Shown: positions 1-7,033, counted from the first letter of the stretch. The stretch: 9,643 nt of DNA from Eubacteriales bacterium (GCA_030536565.1 JAUNPT010000085.1:1-9643); one strand, 5' to 3'. Notes: a model not told the origin generated them from the letters alone. Numbers and translations are program-made.

Positions 1-586
1 CAACATCAGGAGCGAATTTTTCAACCATCAGAATGTGAACTGCAAAAACAGCTGCACAGGCAAATGCAAGTATATCTCCTTTATTTATGGTGCCGATTCC
101 ATTTGCATCAATACATAAAAAATATAAGCCTGTAAAACCAAGCAGCACGCAAAGCCATGTAACCACAGGTACTCTCTTTTTTAAAACCAGCCCAAATAAA
201 GGCACAAAAAACATATACACTGCCGTTATAAATGCAATTTTTCCCGAAGTTGAATCATTAAATGCAAACTGCTGGAGATTGCTGGCAGCACAAAACACCA
301 AACCTAATCCTATTCCACATACAATAGTTTTTCTGTCTGTCTTCTTTCTGCGTTCAAGCTGCCAGCTTCCCATTGCCTTTTCATTTATTCTGTCCCTTAC
401 AAGGATAAATACAAGAAGTGCCACACCTCCCATAAGTGTCCTTATTCCATTAAATGTAAAAGCCTCCACCTTCTCCATTCCCACACTCTGTGAAACGAAT
501 GCAGTTCCCCATATAAAAGCTGTAATAAGAAGCAAGATTACGCCTCTTGCCTGTGTTTTCCCCTGCATTACGTCATATCCTGCCAC
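1..586 (-). CDS. EamA/DMT-family permease, C-terminus cut off by window edge
   Basis: Translating the minus strand gives about 195 residues with no stop before the left edge. The protein is very hydrophobic and typical of the EamA drug/metabolite transporter superfamily. TM1 carries the motif LITAFIWGTAFVSQ, followed by FTFNGIRTLMGG, the usual start of TM2. FCAASNLQQFAF and SGKIAFITAVYMFFVPLFG mark the TM3-TM4 region, and INKGDILAFACAAVFAVH begins the second EamA repeat. Family members are usually about 300 residues with ten membrane segments, so roughly one third is missing. Substrates in this family range from amino acids to metabolites and cannot be told here. The start is uncertain. GTG at 586 has a perfect AGGAGG nine bases upstream. 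ATG at 616 has only a weak AGGTG directly against it. ATG at 568 would give the short N-terminus common in this family. The gene follows mcp1 on the same strand and may be read through from it. Confidence 0.85.
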   Translation of the reverse strand, partial: MAGYDVMQGKTQARGVILLLITAFIWGTAFVSQSVGMEKVEAFTFNGIRTLMGGVALLVFILVRDRINEKAMGSWQLERRKKTDRKTIVCGIGLGLVFCAASNLQQFAFNDSTSGKIAFITAVYMFFVPLFGLVLKKRVPVVTWLCVLLGFTGLYFLCIDANGIGTINKGDILAFACAAVFAVHILMVEKFAPDV

Positions 587-623
587 AAGGCTGTTCCTCC
601 TGTTTCCACTAAGCATCACCTAA

Positions 624-643
624 GGAACAAAAAACCTTGTTCC
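624..643 (-). other. Small hairpin between mcp1 and the DMT gene
   Basis: GGAACAA at 624-630 and TTGTTCC at 637-643 form a perfect 7-bp stem with a 6-base loop, just after the mcp1 stop. In the minus-strand transcript the stem is not followed by a U-run, so it is a weak terminator at best. It could be an attenuation, pausing or RNA-processing element between mcp1 and the downstream transporter. It could also affect use of the ATG at 616, which lies a few bases beyond it. Confidence 0.35.
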
Positions 644-655
644 CAGATAAACAGC

Positions 656-2383
656 TTAAATTTTTACAAAAACCTCTGTTTCTTTCTTCAAAGCCTTAGA
701 AATCTGCTCATTATCATTCATATGCTCTGTAATTGATGCCATATCAGCAAGTAATACCTGGGTACTTTCAGCCGCTCCGCTGACACCATTAACACTTTCT
801 TCCACTGCGTTAGTTATCGAATCAATCGAACGCGTTATTTCTTTCATCTCGTCATTAAGATTATCTGCTTTTCTGGCAAACATATCCATCTGCGTTTCGA
901 TATATAATGCATTATCCTTGTATTCTGCCCCAGACCTTGCAAAGCTCTCAAACTCCGGAAGAATATTTTCATTTACATAGCTGACCAGCTCATTAACATT
1001 GGTGATGAGATTATTAACAGCAGCGACTACCACCTCATTAATCTGCTGGATATAACCTGCTGCCTGCTGGCTCTCATTTGCAAGCTTTCCAATTTCACCT
1101 GCAACAACTGCAAAGCCTTTTCCGGCTTCACCTGCTCTGGCCGCCTCAATCGAAGCATTCAGCGACAAAAGATTTGTCTGCTCAGAAATATTAAGAATAT
1201 CTTCTGTAAGCTTGCTGACCTGTGATACATTCTCACTTTCCTTTATTGCACTGTCTAATACGCCCAGTATTTCCTTTACCTTAACACTCGTAACAGAAAG
1301 GTTGTTCCTTGCAGCCTCCTCCATTGCTACAGCATGCGCCTTCATCTCCTTGGAATAGCTGTCAATCTGTGCAGTTACAGCGGCAACCTCCTCAACCTGG
1401 CTCTGGACACTGCCTGTATTAGAATTAATATTCTCAGCATTGGAAGCCACATCTGACATCGTTGCTGCCAGTTCTTCTGTCAATGCAGATAAATCTGACA
1501 CACTGCCATTGGAAGTTCTTACGCTGTCCATAACGTCGGCAACAACCATCTCCATTTTATCTGTATTGCCTGAAATAATTATAAATATATCCTGCAGCTT
1601 CTCAAGGAATATATTGATGCCCTCCCCAAGCTTGCCAATCTCATCGTTTGAAGAAACCTTAATCCTTTTAGTCAAATCACCCTGTCGGTTATCAATATCA
1701 CTTATTATTTCAGAAAGCTTTCTCTGTGTAGCTATAAGTGGTCTAATAACCTTGAAAAGTACGCTTAAAAATGCAAACAGTAATGCAGCTGCGCTTATGA
1801 TTATATTTACAGTATTCATTGCCACGGATGTAGAATATACAGACCTCATATTGTCTCTTGCATCGACTGCTCCATCTGATGCAGATGCAAGCAGATTATC
1901 TATGGACTGCTGGATATTTTTACTGTACTGCTCTATATCTGTATTCGCAAGCTCATACGCCTTTTCCTTGTCTCCGCTTGCACTGTATGCAAGCAGATTC
2001 GCTATTTCATACTTTAAAGAATTATAATCACCAATTAAAGCTTCATAATCTGCAGTATTTTCTTCCTCTACATACTCTTTATATTTTAAAATTTCTTCTT
2101 CTAACAAAGCCTCCTGCTCATGGAGTTTTTCGATAAGAGAAATCATTTTATTTAAATCTGTAGCCACAATATGGGATAATGCAGTTTTATGTATTTCCTG
2201 TGTTTCCTGCCTTATTGTTCCCAGCTTTGATGTACTGGTCATATATCTATCAGCAACTACACTGGCTGAAGCATTGACATTGCTAAGGTTATACATTCCC
2301 AGACAATTTGACAGCACTGATACTAAACCAAGCACAAATACAGGAATTAAGATAACCCACTTTATACTTAACTTTGTTTTCAT
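656..2383 (-). CDS. Methyl-accepting chemotaxis protein with long signalling domain (mcp1)
   Basis: This is a 575-residue transmembrane chemoreceptor that should control a CheA/CheW array. TM1 is about residues 9-30. A helical extracytoplasmic sensor of about 160 residues (31-189) resembles a four-helix bundle, TM2 is about 190-213, and a HAMP linker runs about 214-266. A long antiparallel coiled-coil signalling domain follows. Its hairpin tip at about 400-425 has the conserved core EQTNLLSLNASIEAARAGEA, the CheA/CheW contact zone. Each arm of the signalling domain is about 145-160 residues, close to the 44-heptad class (estimated by counting). No C-terminal CheR/CheB tether pentapeptide is seen; the protein ends VFVKI. 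The start is set by GGGGGAG seven bases upstream and by the charged residues before TM1. The gene lies 17 bases after the solute-binding protein gene, so the two are almost certainly co-transcribed, which suggests that protein as its ligand-presenting partner. Confidence 0.96.
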   Translation of the reverse strand: MKTKLSIKWVILIPVFVLGLVSVLSNCLGMYNLSNVNASASVVADRYMTSTSKLGTIRQETQEIHKTALSHIVATDLNKMISLIEKLHEQEALLEEEILKYKEYVEEENTADYEALIGDYNSLKYEIANLLAYSASGDKEKAYELANTDIEQYSKNIQQSIDNLLASASDGAVDARDNMRSVYSTSVAMNTVNIIISAAALLFAFLSVLFKVIRPLIATQRKLSEIISDIDNRQGDLTKRIKVSSNDEIGKLGEGINIFLEKLQDIFIIISGNTDKMEMVVADVMDSVRTSNGSVSDLSALTEELAATMSDVASNAENINSNTGSVQSQVEEVAAVTAQIDSYSKEMKAHAVAMEEAARNNLSVTSVKVKEILGVLDSAIKESENVSQVSKLTEDILNISEQTNLLSLNASIEAARAGEAGKGFAVVAGEIGKLANESQQAAGYIQQINEVVVAAVNNLITNVNELVSYVNENILPEFESFARSGAEYKDNALYIETQMDMFARKADNLNDEMKEITRSIDSITNAVEESVNGVSGAAESTQVLLADMASITEHMNDNEQISKALKKETEVFVKI

Positions 2384-2390
2384 ATGACAT

Positions 2391-2397
2391 CTCCCCC
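2391..2397 (-). promoter_or_regulatory. Ribosome binding site of mcp1
   Basis: GGGGGAG on the minus strand lies seven bases before the ATG at 2383. It sits in the 17-base gap after the binding protein stop, so mcp1 has its own strong translation start and need not rely on translational coupling. Confidence 0.75.
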
Positions 2398-2401
2398 TGA
2401 T

Positions 2402-3658
2402 TTATTTTACTGTAGATGCAGTAATGCCTGTTACCAGACTGTCCATTATTTCCTGCAAATCACGTCCCTGCGTGTCACCATTCGCCATCATTACACCAAA
2501 TTCGTCCATTGGTTTCCAGTAATTATTGCCAACTCTTTGTAATGTACCATACTTAGACTGTTCTATAACTGCAGTTATGGCTGGTACAGTTTTTACCTTA
2601 TCTGACTGTGACGCTTTAATATTAGACGGTCCCTGATTTCTTTCTTCAAACCTTAGCTTCTGGTTATCTTCATTAGTAAGCCATTCTGCCAGTTTTTCAG
2701 CCCATTCCTTATTCTGTGAATAATAATTTACACCTATCATCTTATATCCTGTAAATGATGACATCTGAAGCTGCTGGCCTGCAACAGTATATGTAGGAAG
2801 CTTTACGGCGCCATAATTGTCGCCCCATATTTTCTTAATCTCAACAGCGTCCCACACGCCGCTGATGCCTGCGATTGCATTTCCGGCTGCAGCTTCCTTT
2901 ATAAAATCACCATTAGGCCTATTACTGAATCCAACATGCGAAGATATGCTTAACATGGCATTAGCAACATCTGTACCTTTAATACTTCCGGCGGTAGAAT
3001 TCCATTCGCAATAATTAGTTACACCATCTGGATTTATTCCGAACTTCATTCCTGTATTCCCAAAAAATGAATAAATGTACCAGCCGCCTGTCCACTCCAT
3101 ACAGAAGCTCTTTCCAGAATTATCAGCCACCTCCAGTATCCTGTCCAATGTTTTTACATCTTCCTCAGAATAATAATTTTTATCATAATATAAAAAATAT
3201 CCATTATCTGCAGTCATTGGATATGCATAAAGCTTATCGCCAACACTGGCAGCAGCAGCTGATGGCTCTGAATTGGCTGACTTTATTGTATCCGAATCAG
3301 AAACCTCACCTAAAACACCTGCCGCCACCAATCCGTTAAGCTGATCGTCTGGGAAAGAAAATACATCAGCTGCGTTGTGGACATCCTGTAATATTACATC
3401 CTTAGTCTTTGAATCCGCATTAGGCTCTATTACAATATCAAAATCTGCTTCACCTGAATACTGGCTGATAAAGCTGTCTATCATCTTCTGTGTTGTAGGG
3501 ACTGCTGCTTCCTCTGCCCATACCTTAAGCTTTACTGTTTCCTTTGCATCATTGCTTTGTTCATTCTGCGTAACATTTGCTTTAGTGCCCGCACAGCCTG
3601 CCAGCATACTGCTGCAGAGCATAAAAACAGCACCATATCTGATTAGCCTCTTATACAT
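2402..3658 (-). CDS. Extracellular solute-binding lipoprotein, ABC family 1 type
   Basis: This 418-residue protein starts with a lipoprotein signal peptide: basic MYKRLIR, a hydrophobic stretch, then the lipobox LAGC with the lipidated cysteine at residue 22. It should be anchored to the outer face of the membrane. The mature part looks like a MalE-type (family 1) binding protein. It has KLKVWAEEAAV at the first strand, ADVFSFPDDQLNGLVAAGVL in the hinge region, and VGDKLYAYPMTADNGYFLYY, the usual YAYP/YY block. Later come GISGVWDA and EWLTNEDNQ near the C-terminus. Family members usually bind sugars or oligosaccharides; the ligand here is not known. Normally such genes sit with two permease genes, but none is present here. 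The next gene in the operon is a chemoreceptor. A role in ligand presentation for chemotaxis is inferred; supplying a distant ABC importer is the alternative. AGGGAGG five bases before the ATG supports the start. Confidence 0.93.
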   Translation of the reverse strand: MYKRLIRYGAVFMLCSSMLAGCAGTKANVTQNEQSNDAKETVKLKVWAEEAAVPTTQKMIDSFISQYSGEADFDIVIEPNADSKTKDVILQDVHNAADVFSFPDDQLNGLVAAGVLGEVSDSDTIKSANSEPSAAAASVGDKLYAYPMTADNGYFLYYDKNYYSEEDVKTLDRILEVADNSGKSFCMEWTGGWYIYSFFGNTGMKFGINPDGVTNYCEWNSTAGSIKGTDVANAMLSISSHVGFSNRPNGDFIKEAAAGNAIAGISGVWDAVEIKKIWGDNYGAVKLPTYTVAGQQLQMSSFTGYKMIGVNYYSQNKEWAEKLAEWLTNEDNQKLRFEERNQGPSNIKASQSDKVKTVPAITAVIEQSKYGTLQRVGNNYWKPMDEFGVMMANGDTQGRDLQEIMDSLVTGITASTVK

Positions 3659-3663
3659 ACTTA

Positions 3664-3670
3664 CCTCCCT
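3664..3670 (-). promoter_or_regulatory. Ribosome binding site of the solute-binding protein gene
   Basis: AGGGAGG on the minus strand, five bases before the ATG at 3658, is close to the anti-Shine-Dalgarno complement. It fixes the start at the codon that also gives a complete lipoprotein signal peptide. Confidence 0.75.
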
Positions 3671-3721
3671 GTATCTAAGTCTACACGTAATTTAATATTT
3701 TGTTCACGTATGTTTTATATA

Positions 3722-3750
3722 ATAATACCATTTTGTTAAATTAATTTCAA
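3722..3750 (-). promoter_or_regulatory. Promoter of the binding protein-mcp1 operon
   Basis: Read on the minus strand, TTGAAA (3750-3745) and TATTAT (3727-3722) are separated by exactly 17 bases. The -10 box is preceded by TGG, an extended -10 element. This is a close match to a housekeeping sigma-A promoter and gives a leader of roughly 55-60 bases. I found no flagellar sigma-D type -10 (GCCGATAT-like), which chemotaxis genes in Firmicutes often have. Confidence 0.7.
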
Positions 3751-3753
3751 CAA
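3733..3753. promoter_or_regulatory. Imperfect palindrome overlapping the -35 box, possible operator
   Basis: TTGTT (3733-3737) and AACAA (3749-3753) are the outer arms of a 21-bp dyad. Eight of its ten base pairs match, with one G/T and one A/A mismatch. It covers the -35 element and half of the spacer of the binding protein promoter, a usual place for repressor binding. It is AT-rich, so chance is a real alternative. Confidence 0.35.
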
Positions 3754-3790
3754 GATGAAGGGAATGTAAAATAACTTCTTATATATATAA

Positions 3791-5113
3791 TCAGCCAATT
3801 CCTCCAAGTATAATTCCTAAAATAAGCACTATAAAGCATACAGGAACATATATATATTTACATACAGGAAAAAACTTTTCCGTAAATTTATTTTCACGTC
3901 CTTTGTTAACCTGTTCCTCAACATACTTCTTCCCACATATCCAAAAGAACATAATCCCTGCAAGTCCTGCTCCAAGAGGGCATATATATATTGATAAAAT
4001 ATCCATCCAGTCTGATACGATTCCCTGAATAAGAATTGAAACTGCCACACTAATTCCTCCTATTACAGCACAGGCTGATACTCTGCCAAGCTTAAGCTTT
4101 TCCTGTATTGTTGCAATAGGTGCCTCAAAAAGATTTATAAGTGATGTCATGCCTGCAAATAACACTGCAGCAAAAAATATCATGCATATAATTTCTCCGC
4201 CCGGCATCGTCTTAATCAGACTTGGAAGATAAATAAATAAAAGTCCCGGGCCTCCCTGATTAAGCCTTGCCCCTGTTGTAGCCATAGCTGGAATAATCAC
4301 AAGTGCCGCAAGCATTGCTGCAAGCGTATCAAATAATGCAACTCTTGCTGCCGACGCAGGAATATTTTCCTTATCTGACAGATAAGAGCCATAAATCAAT
4401 GTACCATTACCTGCGACAGACAATGAAAAAAATGCCTGTCCCAATGCAAATATCCATGTTTTGGGATTTGCAAGTGCTGCTGGTTCAATCCTGAAAATAT
4501 ATTTATACCCTTCTACAGCTCCGGGCTGGAATGCTACATAAACACCTAAAACAATAAATAACAGAAAGAAAACCGGCATCATAACCTTATTAGCCTTTTC
4601 AATTCCACCGCCGACGCCAAACATTAAAATAAGCACTGCAATTACAAGCGCCGCTGTCTGCCATGTATTATTCCCAAATGCTGATGCCATAGAGCCAAAT
4701 GCCGCACCAAATCCCTCAATATCTCCATGTGCCAGCGTCGAGCCTGTAAACGAACCTATAGCATACTTTAGTATCCAGCCCATAACAACTGTATATCCTA
4801 TGCCCATTGCCAGAGAGCCCATAACCGGAATCATCCCCAGCGCTTCACCTGCTTTACGTTTTTTCTTTGTTTCACAGGCAATTCCAAATGCATCAACAGG
4901 CCCTGACCTTGTTGCACGCCCAAAGCTCATTTCTGAGATTACGCCTGTAAAGCCAATCAATACTACAAAAATAAAATATGGAATCAGAAATGAACCGCCT
5001 CCATACAAAGATACCCTTGTTGAAAACATCCATATATTGCCCATTCCAACTGCTGAACCTATGCATGCAAGAATAAATCCCCATCTGCTTTTAAACGAAT
5101 CTCTTTTTTCCAT
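3791..5113 (-). CDS. Sodium-dependent transporter, NSS/SNF (LeuT-type) family
   Basis: This is a 440-residue membrane protein of the neurotransmitter:sodium symporter family, whose bacterial members mostly import amino acids with Na+. TM1 has the family block GSAVGMGNIW then GGGSFLIPYF (about 19-46). TM6 has ALGQAFFSLSVAGNGTLIYG (about 223-242), the unwound substrate region. TM8 has GMTSLINLFE (about 321-330), with Thr323-Ser324 matching the Na2-site pair. PLGAGLAGIMFFWICG (about 379-394) marks TM10. The length suits the 11-helix bacterial subgroup. Residue 29 is Met and residue 31 is Ser where LeuT has the extracellular-gate Arg30 and Pro32. The start has AGGGA seven bases upstream. The gene follows mcp2 after 237 bases and precedes the binding protein operon on the same strand. 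No clear terminator follows it. The family call is firm; the substrate is not known. Confidence 0.95.
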   Translation of the reverse strand: MEKRDSFKSRWGFILACIGSAVGMGNIWMFSTRVSLYGGGSFLIPYFIFVVLIGFTGVISEMSFGRATRSGPVDAFGIACETKKKRKAGEALGMIPVMGSLAMGIGYTVVMGWILKYAIGSFTGSTLAHGDIEGFGAAFGSMASAFGNNTWQTAALVIAVLILMFGVGGGIEKANKVMMPVFFLLFIVLGVYVAFQPGAVEGYKYIFRIEPAALANPKTWIFALGQAFFSLSVAGNGTLIYGSYLSDKENIPASAARVALFDTLAAMLAALVIIPAMATTGARLNQGGPGLLFIYLPSLIKTMPGGEIICMIFFAAVLFAGMTSLINLFEAPIATIQEKLKLGRVSACAVIGGISVAVSILIQGIVSDWMDILSIYICPLGAGLAGIMFFWICGKKYVEEQVNKGRENKFTEKFFPVCKYIYVPVCFIVLILGIILGGIG

Positions 5114-5135
5114 GTAATTCTCCCTAACCTTTAAT

Positions 5136-5160
5136 ATTATAGATTTCTGTACTTTTCCAA
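5136..5160 (-). promoter_or_regulatory. Possible weak promoter close to the NSS gene
   Basis: TATAAT (5141-5136) is a perfect -10 box on the minus strand, 22 bases before the NSS start codon. The -35 is poor: TTGGAA (5160-5155) is only 13 bases away, and the 17-base position holds an AT-rich hexamer. If used, transcripts would have a very short leader and would bypass the structured region and hairpin further upstream. If not, expression depends on readthrough from mcp2. Confidence 0.35.
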
Positions 5161-5184
5161 AAATAACAGCTTATTAACATTAAC

Positions 5185-5224
5185 ATAAAAGGACACCAAA
5201 ATCCATACGAATTTCAGTGTCCTT
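5185..5224 (-). terminator. Terminator-like hairpin between mcp2 and the NSS gene
   Basis: On the minus strand AAGGACAC (5224-5217) pairs with GTGTCCTT (5196-5189), an 8-bp outer stem. Inside it, after a 2x2 internal loop, AAAT pairs with ATTT around an 8-base loop. The stem runs into a short U-stretch (UUUUAUGUU). It fits an intrinsic terminator for mcp2, of moderate strength because of the short U-run. It may also be the expression platform of a leader that controls the NSS gene. Confidence 0.55.
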
Positions 5225-5250
5225 GATATCATATACTTATCGCAATCCGG

Positions 5251-5342
5251 AAGCAGATGGTGTTCTTCACAATTATTGCTGTCACATATTGTATAATGTG
5301 GCAATATAAAATTATAACAGCAACTTTTGACACCCGAAGCTT
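5251..5342 (-). ncRNA. Nested helices in the mcp2-NSS gap, possible structured leader
   Basis: Several complementary segments are nested around one axis. AAGC (5251-5254) pairs with GCTT (5339-5342), GGTGT (5259-5263) with ACACC (5330-5334), TTGCTGT (5276-5282) with ACAGCAA (5317-5323), and CACAT (5283-5287) with ATGTG (5296-5300). An alternative inner pairing is ATATTG (5286-5291) with CAATAT (5302-5307). On the minus strand the segment starts just after the mcp2 stop and is followed by the terminator-like hairpin. I recognise no known riboswitch class: T-box, glycine and c-di-GMP-I consensus elements were looked for and not seen. It could be a regulatory leader for the NSS gene, a structured mcp2 3' end, or chance. 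Confidence 0.3.
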
Positions 5343-5350
5343 AATAGTTA

Positions 5351-7033
5351 TTATTGACGCAGCTGGAATTTAGCCACCATTTGCTTAAGGGTTTCAGACT
5401 GTGCCGAAAACTCCTCACTTATTGCAGAGGTTTCTTCTGCAGAAGCAGAATTGTTCTGAACGACAGTAGATATCTGTTCAATTCCTGCTTGTATCTGCTT
5501 TAACAGTTCTGCCTGAGTACGGGAGGACTCTGCTGCTCCTGACGCAAGTGTGGCAAATTCTGCCATGCTTTGGAGTACCTCTCCAATTACCTGTGAAGTA
5601 CGCATTGCTATTTCATTACCACGCTCAATTTCCTCCAGAGATTTTCCAATAAGCTCTCTTGTTGTCACTGCTGACTGCGCACTGTCTGCCGCCAGCTTTC
5701 CTATCTGGTCTGCCACAACAGCAAAGCCCTTCCCTGCCTCTCCAGCTCTGGCAGCCTCAATTGAGGCATTAAGTGAAAGAAGGTTAGTCTGTGAAGCAAT
5801 ATCTTCAATTGCACCTATGATATTTTCAATCTCTTTTGAGGTTTCGCTGATTCTTATCATAGCTGATGTAAGATTCTCCATCTCCTCGCGGCTCTTTTCG
5901 GCATTCTTTCCTGCCTCTTTTACTGTATCAGAGGCCGTTACTGCTGCCTGTGCACTTTCTTCAGACATATTGGTAACATTTTCAACTGTGGCAGTAAGCT
6001 CCTCTATTGCCCCCGCCTGGTCTGTTGCTCCCTCTGCAAGTGCCTGTGCGCTTTCCGCCATCTGTCCCGAACCTACCGAAACCTGTTCCGAGGCTTCATT
6101 AATCTGTCTTAGCGTTGAATCCAGTTCTCTGTTAAGCTTTCTTATACTTATAAGTAAGGTCTCGAAATTTCCAATATATCTTTCCTCAGCCTTAGTTCTG
6201 ACATTAAAGTTGCCATCTGCCATATCTTCAAGAAGTACACCTGCATCATTGATTACTTCCTGTATGTTTCCACATGCAAGCCTGAAATCATCAGCCAGCA
6301 GACCGAGCTCATCTTTGCCTTCATAATCAATAGCAACATCCAGCTCACCATTTTTGAGCTTATCAGCTGCTGCTGCCAGCTCCTGCACTGGAGTTCGTAT
6401 AGACTTCGTAATTATCACTGCCAGCTTCACGCATAAAACAATGCTGAGTATTGCTACAATTCCCATAAAAATTTCTATTGCATATCCTAATATCCGGGAA
6501 AAACTGTATGCATTTTTTGCCTGTGAATCTGCATACTCCCCAACCCTTATAAGTACATTCTGCATCTTTTCTGTGGCAGCATCATATTCTGAATTAAACA
6601 TCTTTAACGCCTGCTCATTTTTACCTGCTGTTACATAAGATATAACATCTGCTCTGGCAGCTTTTAATTCTTCCATTGCTTTATCTAACTCTGAAATCAG
6701 TTCATCATTGTCAAAGTTTTCTTCCAGTAAAGCCACATTATCAGCAACATTCTGTGCATACTCTGCCGCCTCGTTTATCTTTTCCTTAACTCCGGCCCCT
6801 TCCTCTGTTACTGCCCACAATACTGTCTTTCCCACAAGCTGTACGTCCTTGCGGATTTCCAGCTGCAGTTTTGTATTACTGTAAGCCTCCTTGTAAAAAC
6901 TGCTCATTCTGCTGTTAATTGTAATCAGCCCCACCATTGCAACTAACACAACAGCCATAAGCGCAATCAAAATCATCGTGAAAGCGGACCTTAACTTGTC
7001 CCCAACCTTCTTGTTCTTAAAATATGCTTCCAT
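5351..7033 (-). CDS. Methyl-accepting chemotaxis protein with tandem HAMP units (mcp2)
   Basis: This is a 560-residue chemoreceptor. TM1 is about residues 16-38. A helical four-helix-bundle-like sensor (about 39-181) lies outside the membrane, and TM2 is about 182-206. A first HAMP follows (about 207-260, with the DELG signature at 241-244). A second HAMP-like unit (about 261-310, DMADGNFNVRT then GNFETLLISIRKLN) leads into the signalling domain. The hairpin tip at about 413-437 has the conserved core SQTNLLSLNASIEAARAGEA. Likely adaptation helices are GATDQAGAIEELTATVENV and SASAEETSAISEEF, both rich in Glu/Gln/Ala/Ser. The arms, about 115-135 residues, are shorter than those of mcp1. No CheR/CheB tether is seen at the C-terminus (FQLRQ). 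AAGGAG seven bases upstream supports the start. The gene is divergent from the c-di-GMP phosphodiesterase gene and upstream of the NSS transporter gene. Its ligand is unknown. Confidence 0.96.
   Translation of the reverse strand: MEAYFKNKKVGDKLRSAFTMILIALMAVVLVAMVGLITINSRMSSFYKEAYSNTKLQLEIRKDVQLVGKTVLWAVTEEGAGVKEKINEAAEYAQNVADNVALLEENFDNDELISELDKAMEELKAARADVISYVTAGKNEQALKMFNSEYDAATEKMQNVLIRVGEYADSQAKNAYSFSRILGYAIEIFMGIVAILSIVLCVKLAVIITKSIRTPVQELAAAADKLKNGELDVAIDYEGKDELGLLADDFRLACGNIQEVINDAGVLLEDMADGNFNVRTKAEERYIGNFETLLISIRKLNRELDSTLRQINEASEQVSVGSGQMAESAQALAEGATDQAGAIEELTATVENVTNMSEESAQAAVTASDTVKEAGKNAEKSREEMENLTSAMIRISETSKEIENIIGAIEDIASQTNLLSLNASIEAARAGEAGKGFAVVADQIGKLAADSAQSAVTTRELIGKSLEEIERGNEIAMRTSQVIGEVLQSMAEFATLASGAAESSRTQAELLKQIQAGIEQISTVVQNNSASAEETSAISEEFSAQSETLKQMVAKFQLRQ

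Noticed and set aside
87..623. A 178-codon open frame on the plus strand
   Set aside because: It lies wholly antisense to the DMT permease, whose minus-strand translation has clear family motifs. The plus-strand product shows no recognisable domain.
1129..1180. Near-identical segment shared by mcp1 and mcp2 (tip regions near 1129-1180 and 5720-5780) as a recent duplication
   Set aside because: The shared block is the universally conserved MCP hairpin tip. Outside it the proteins differ in length and sequence, so this is family conservation rather than a recent copy.
1440..2027. A 195-codon open frame on the plus strand
   Set aside because: It is antisense to the mcp1 HAMP and sensor region, with low-complexity Ser/Ile/Leu content and no family resemblance.
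3671..3790. Flagellar sigma-D promoter for the chemotaxis operon
   Set aside because: No GCCGATAT-like -10 with an upstream TAAA is present here or upstream of mcp2. Sigma-A-like boxes fit better.
3778..3790. Alternating AT run as a repeat element
   Set aside because: It is a short simple tract in an AT-rich intergenic region with no dyad or copy elsewhere of note.
5225..5350. Known riboswitch or T-box ahead of the NSS gene
   Set aside because: I looked for the T-box AGGGUGGNACCGCG core, glycine-aptamer cores and the c-di-GMP-I conserved segments. None is visible, so it is reported only as an unassigned structure.
5550..6326. A 258-codon open frame on the plus strand
   Set aside because: It is antisense to the mcp2 signalling domain. 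Its Ser/Ala/Ile-rich composition is what results from reading an Ala/Glu/Ser-rich coiled coil backwards. There is no credible independent gene.
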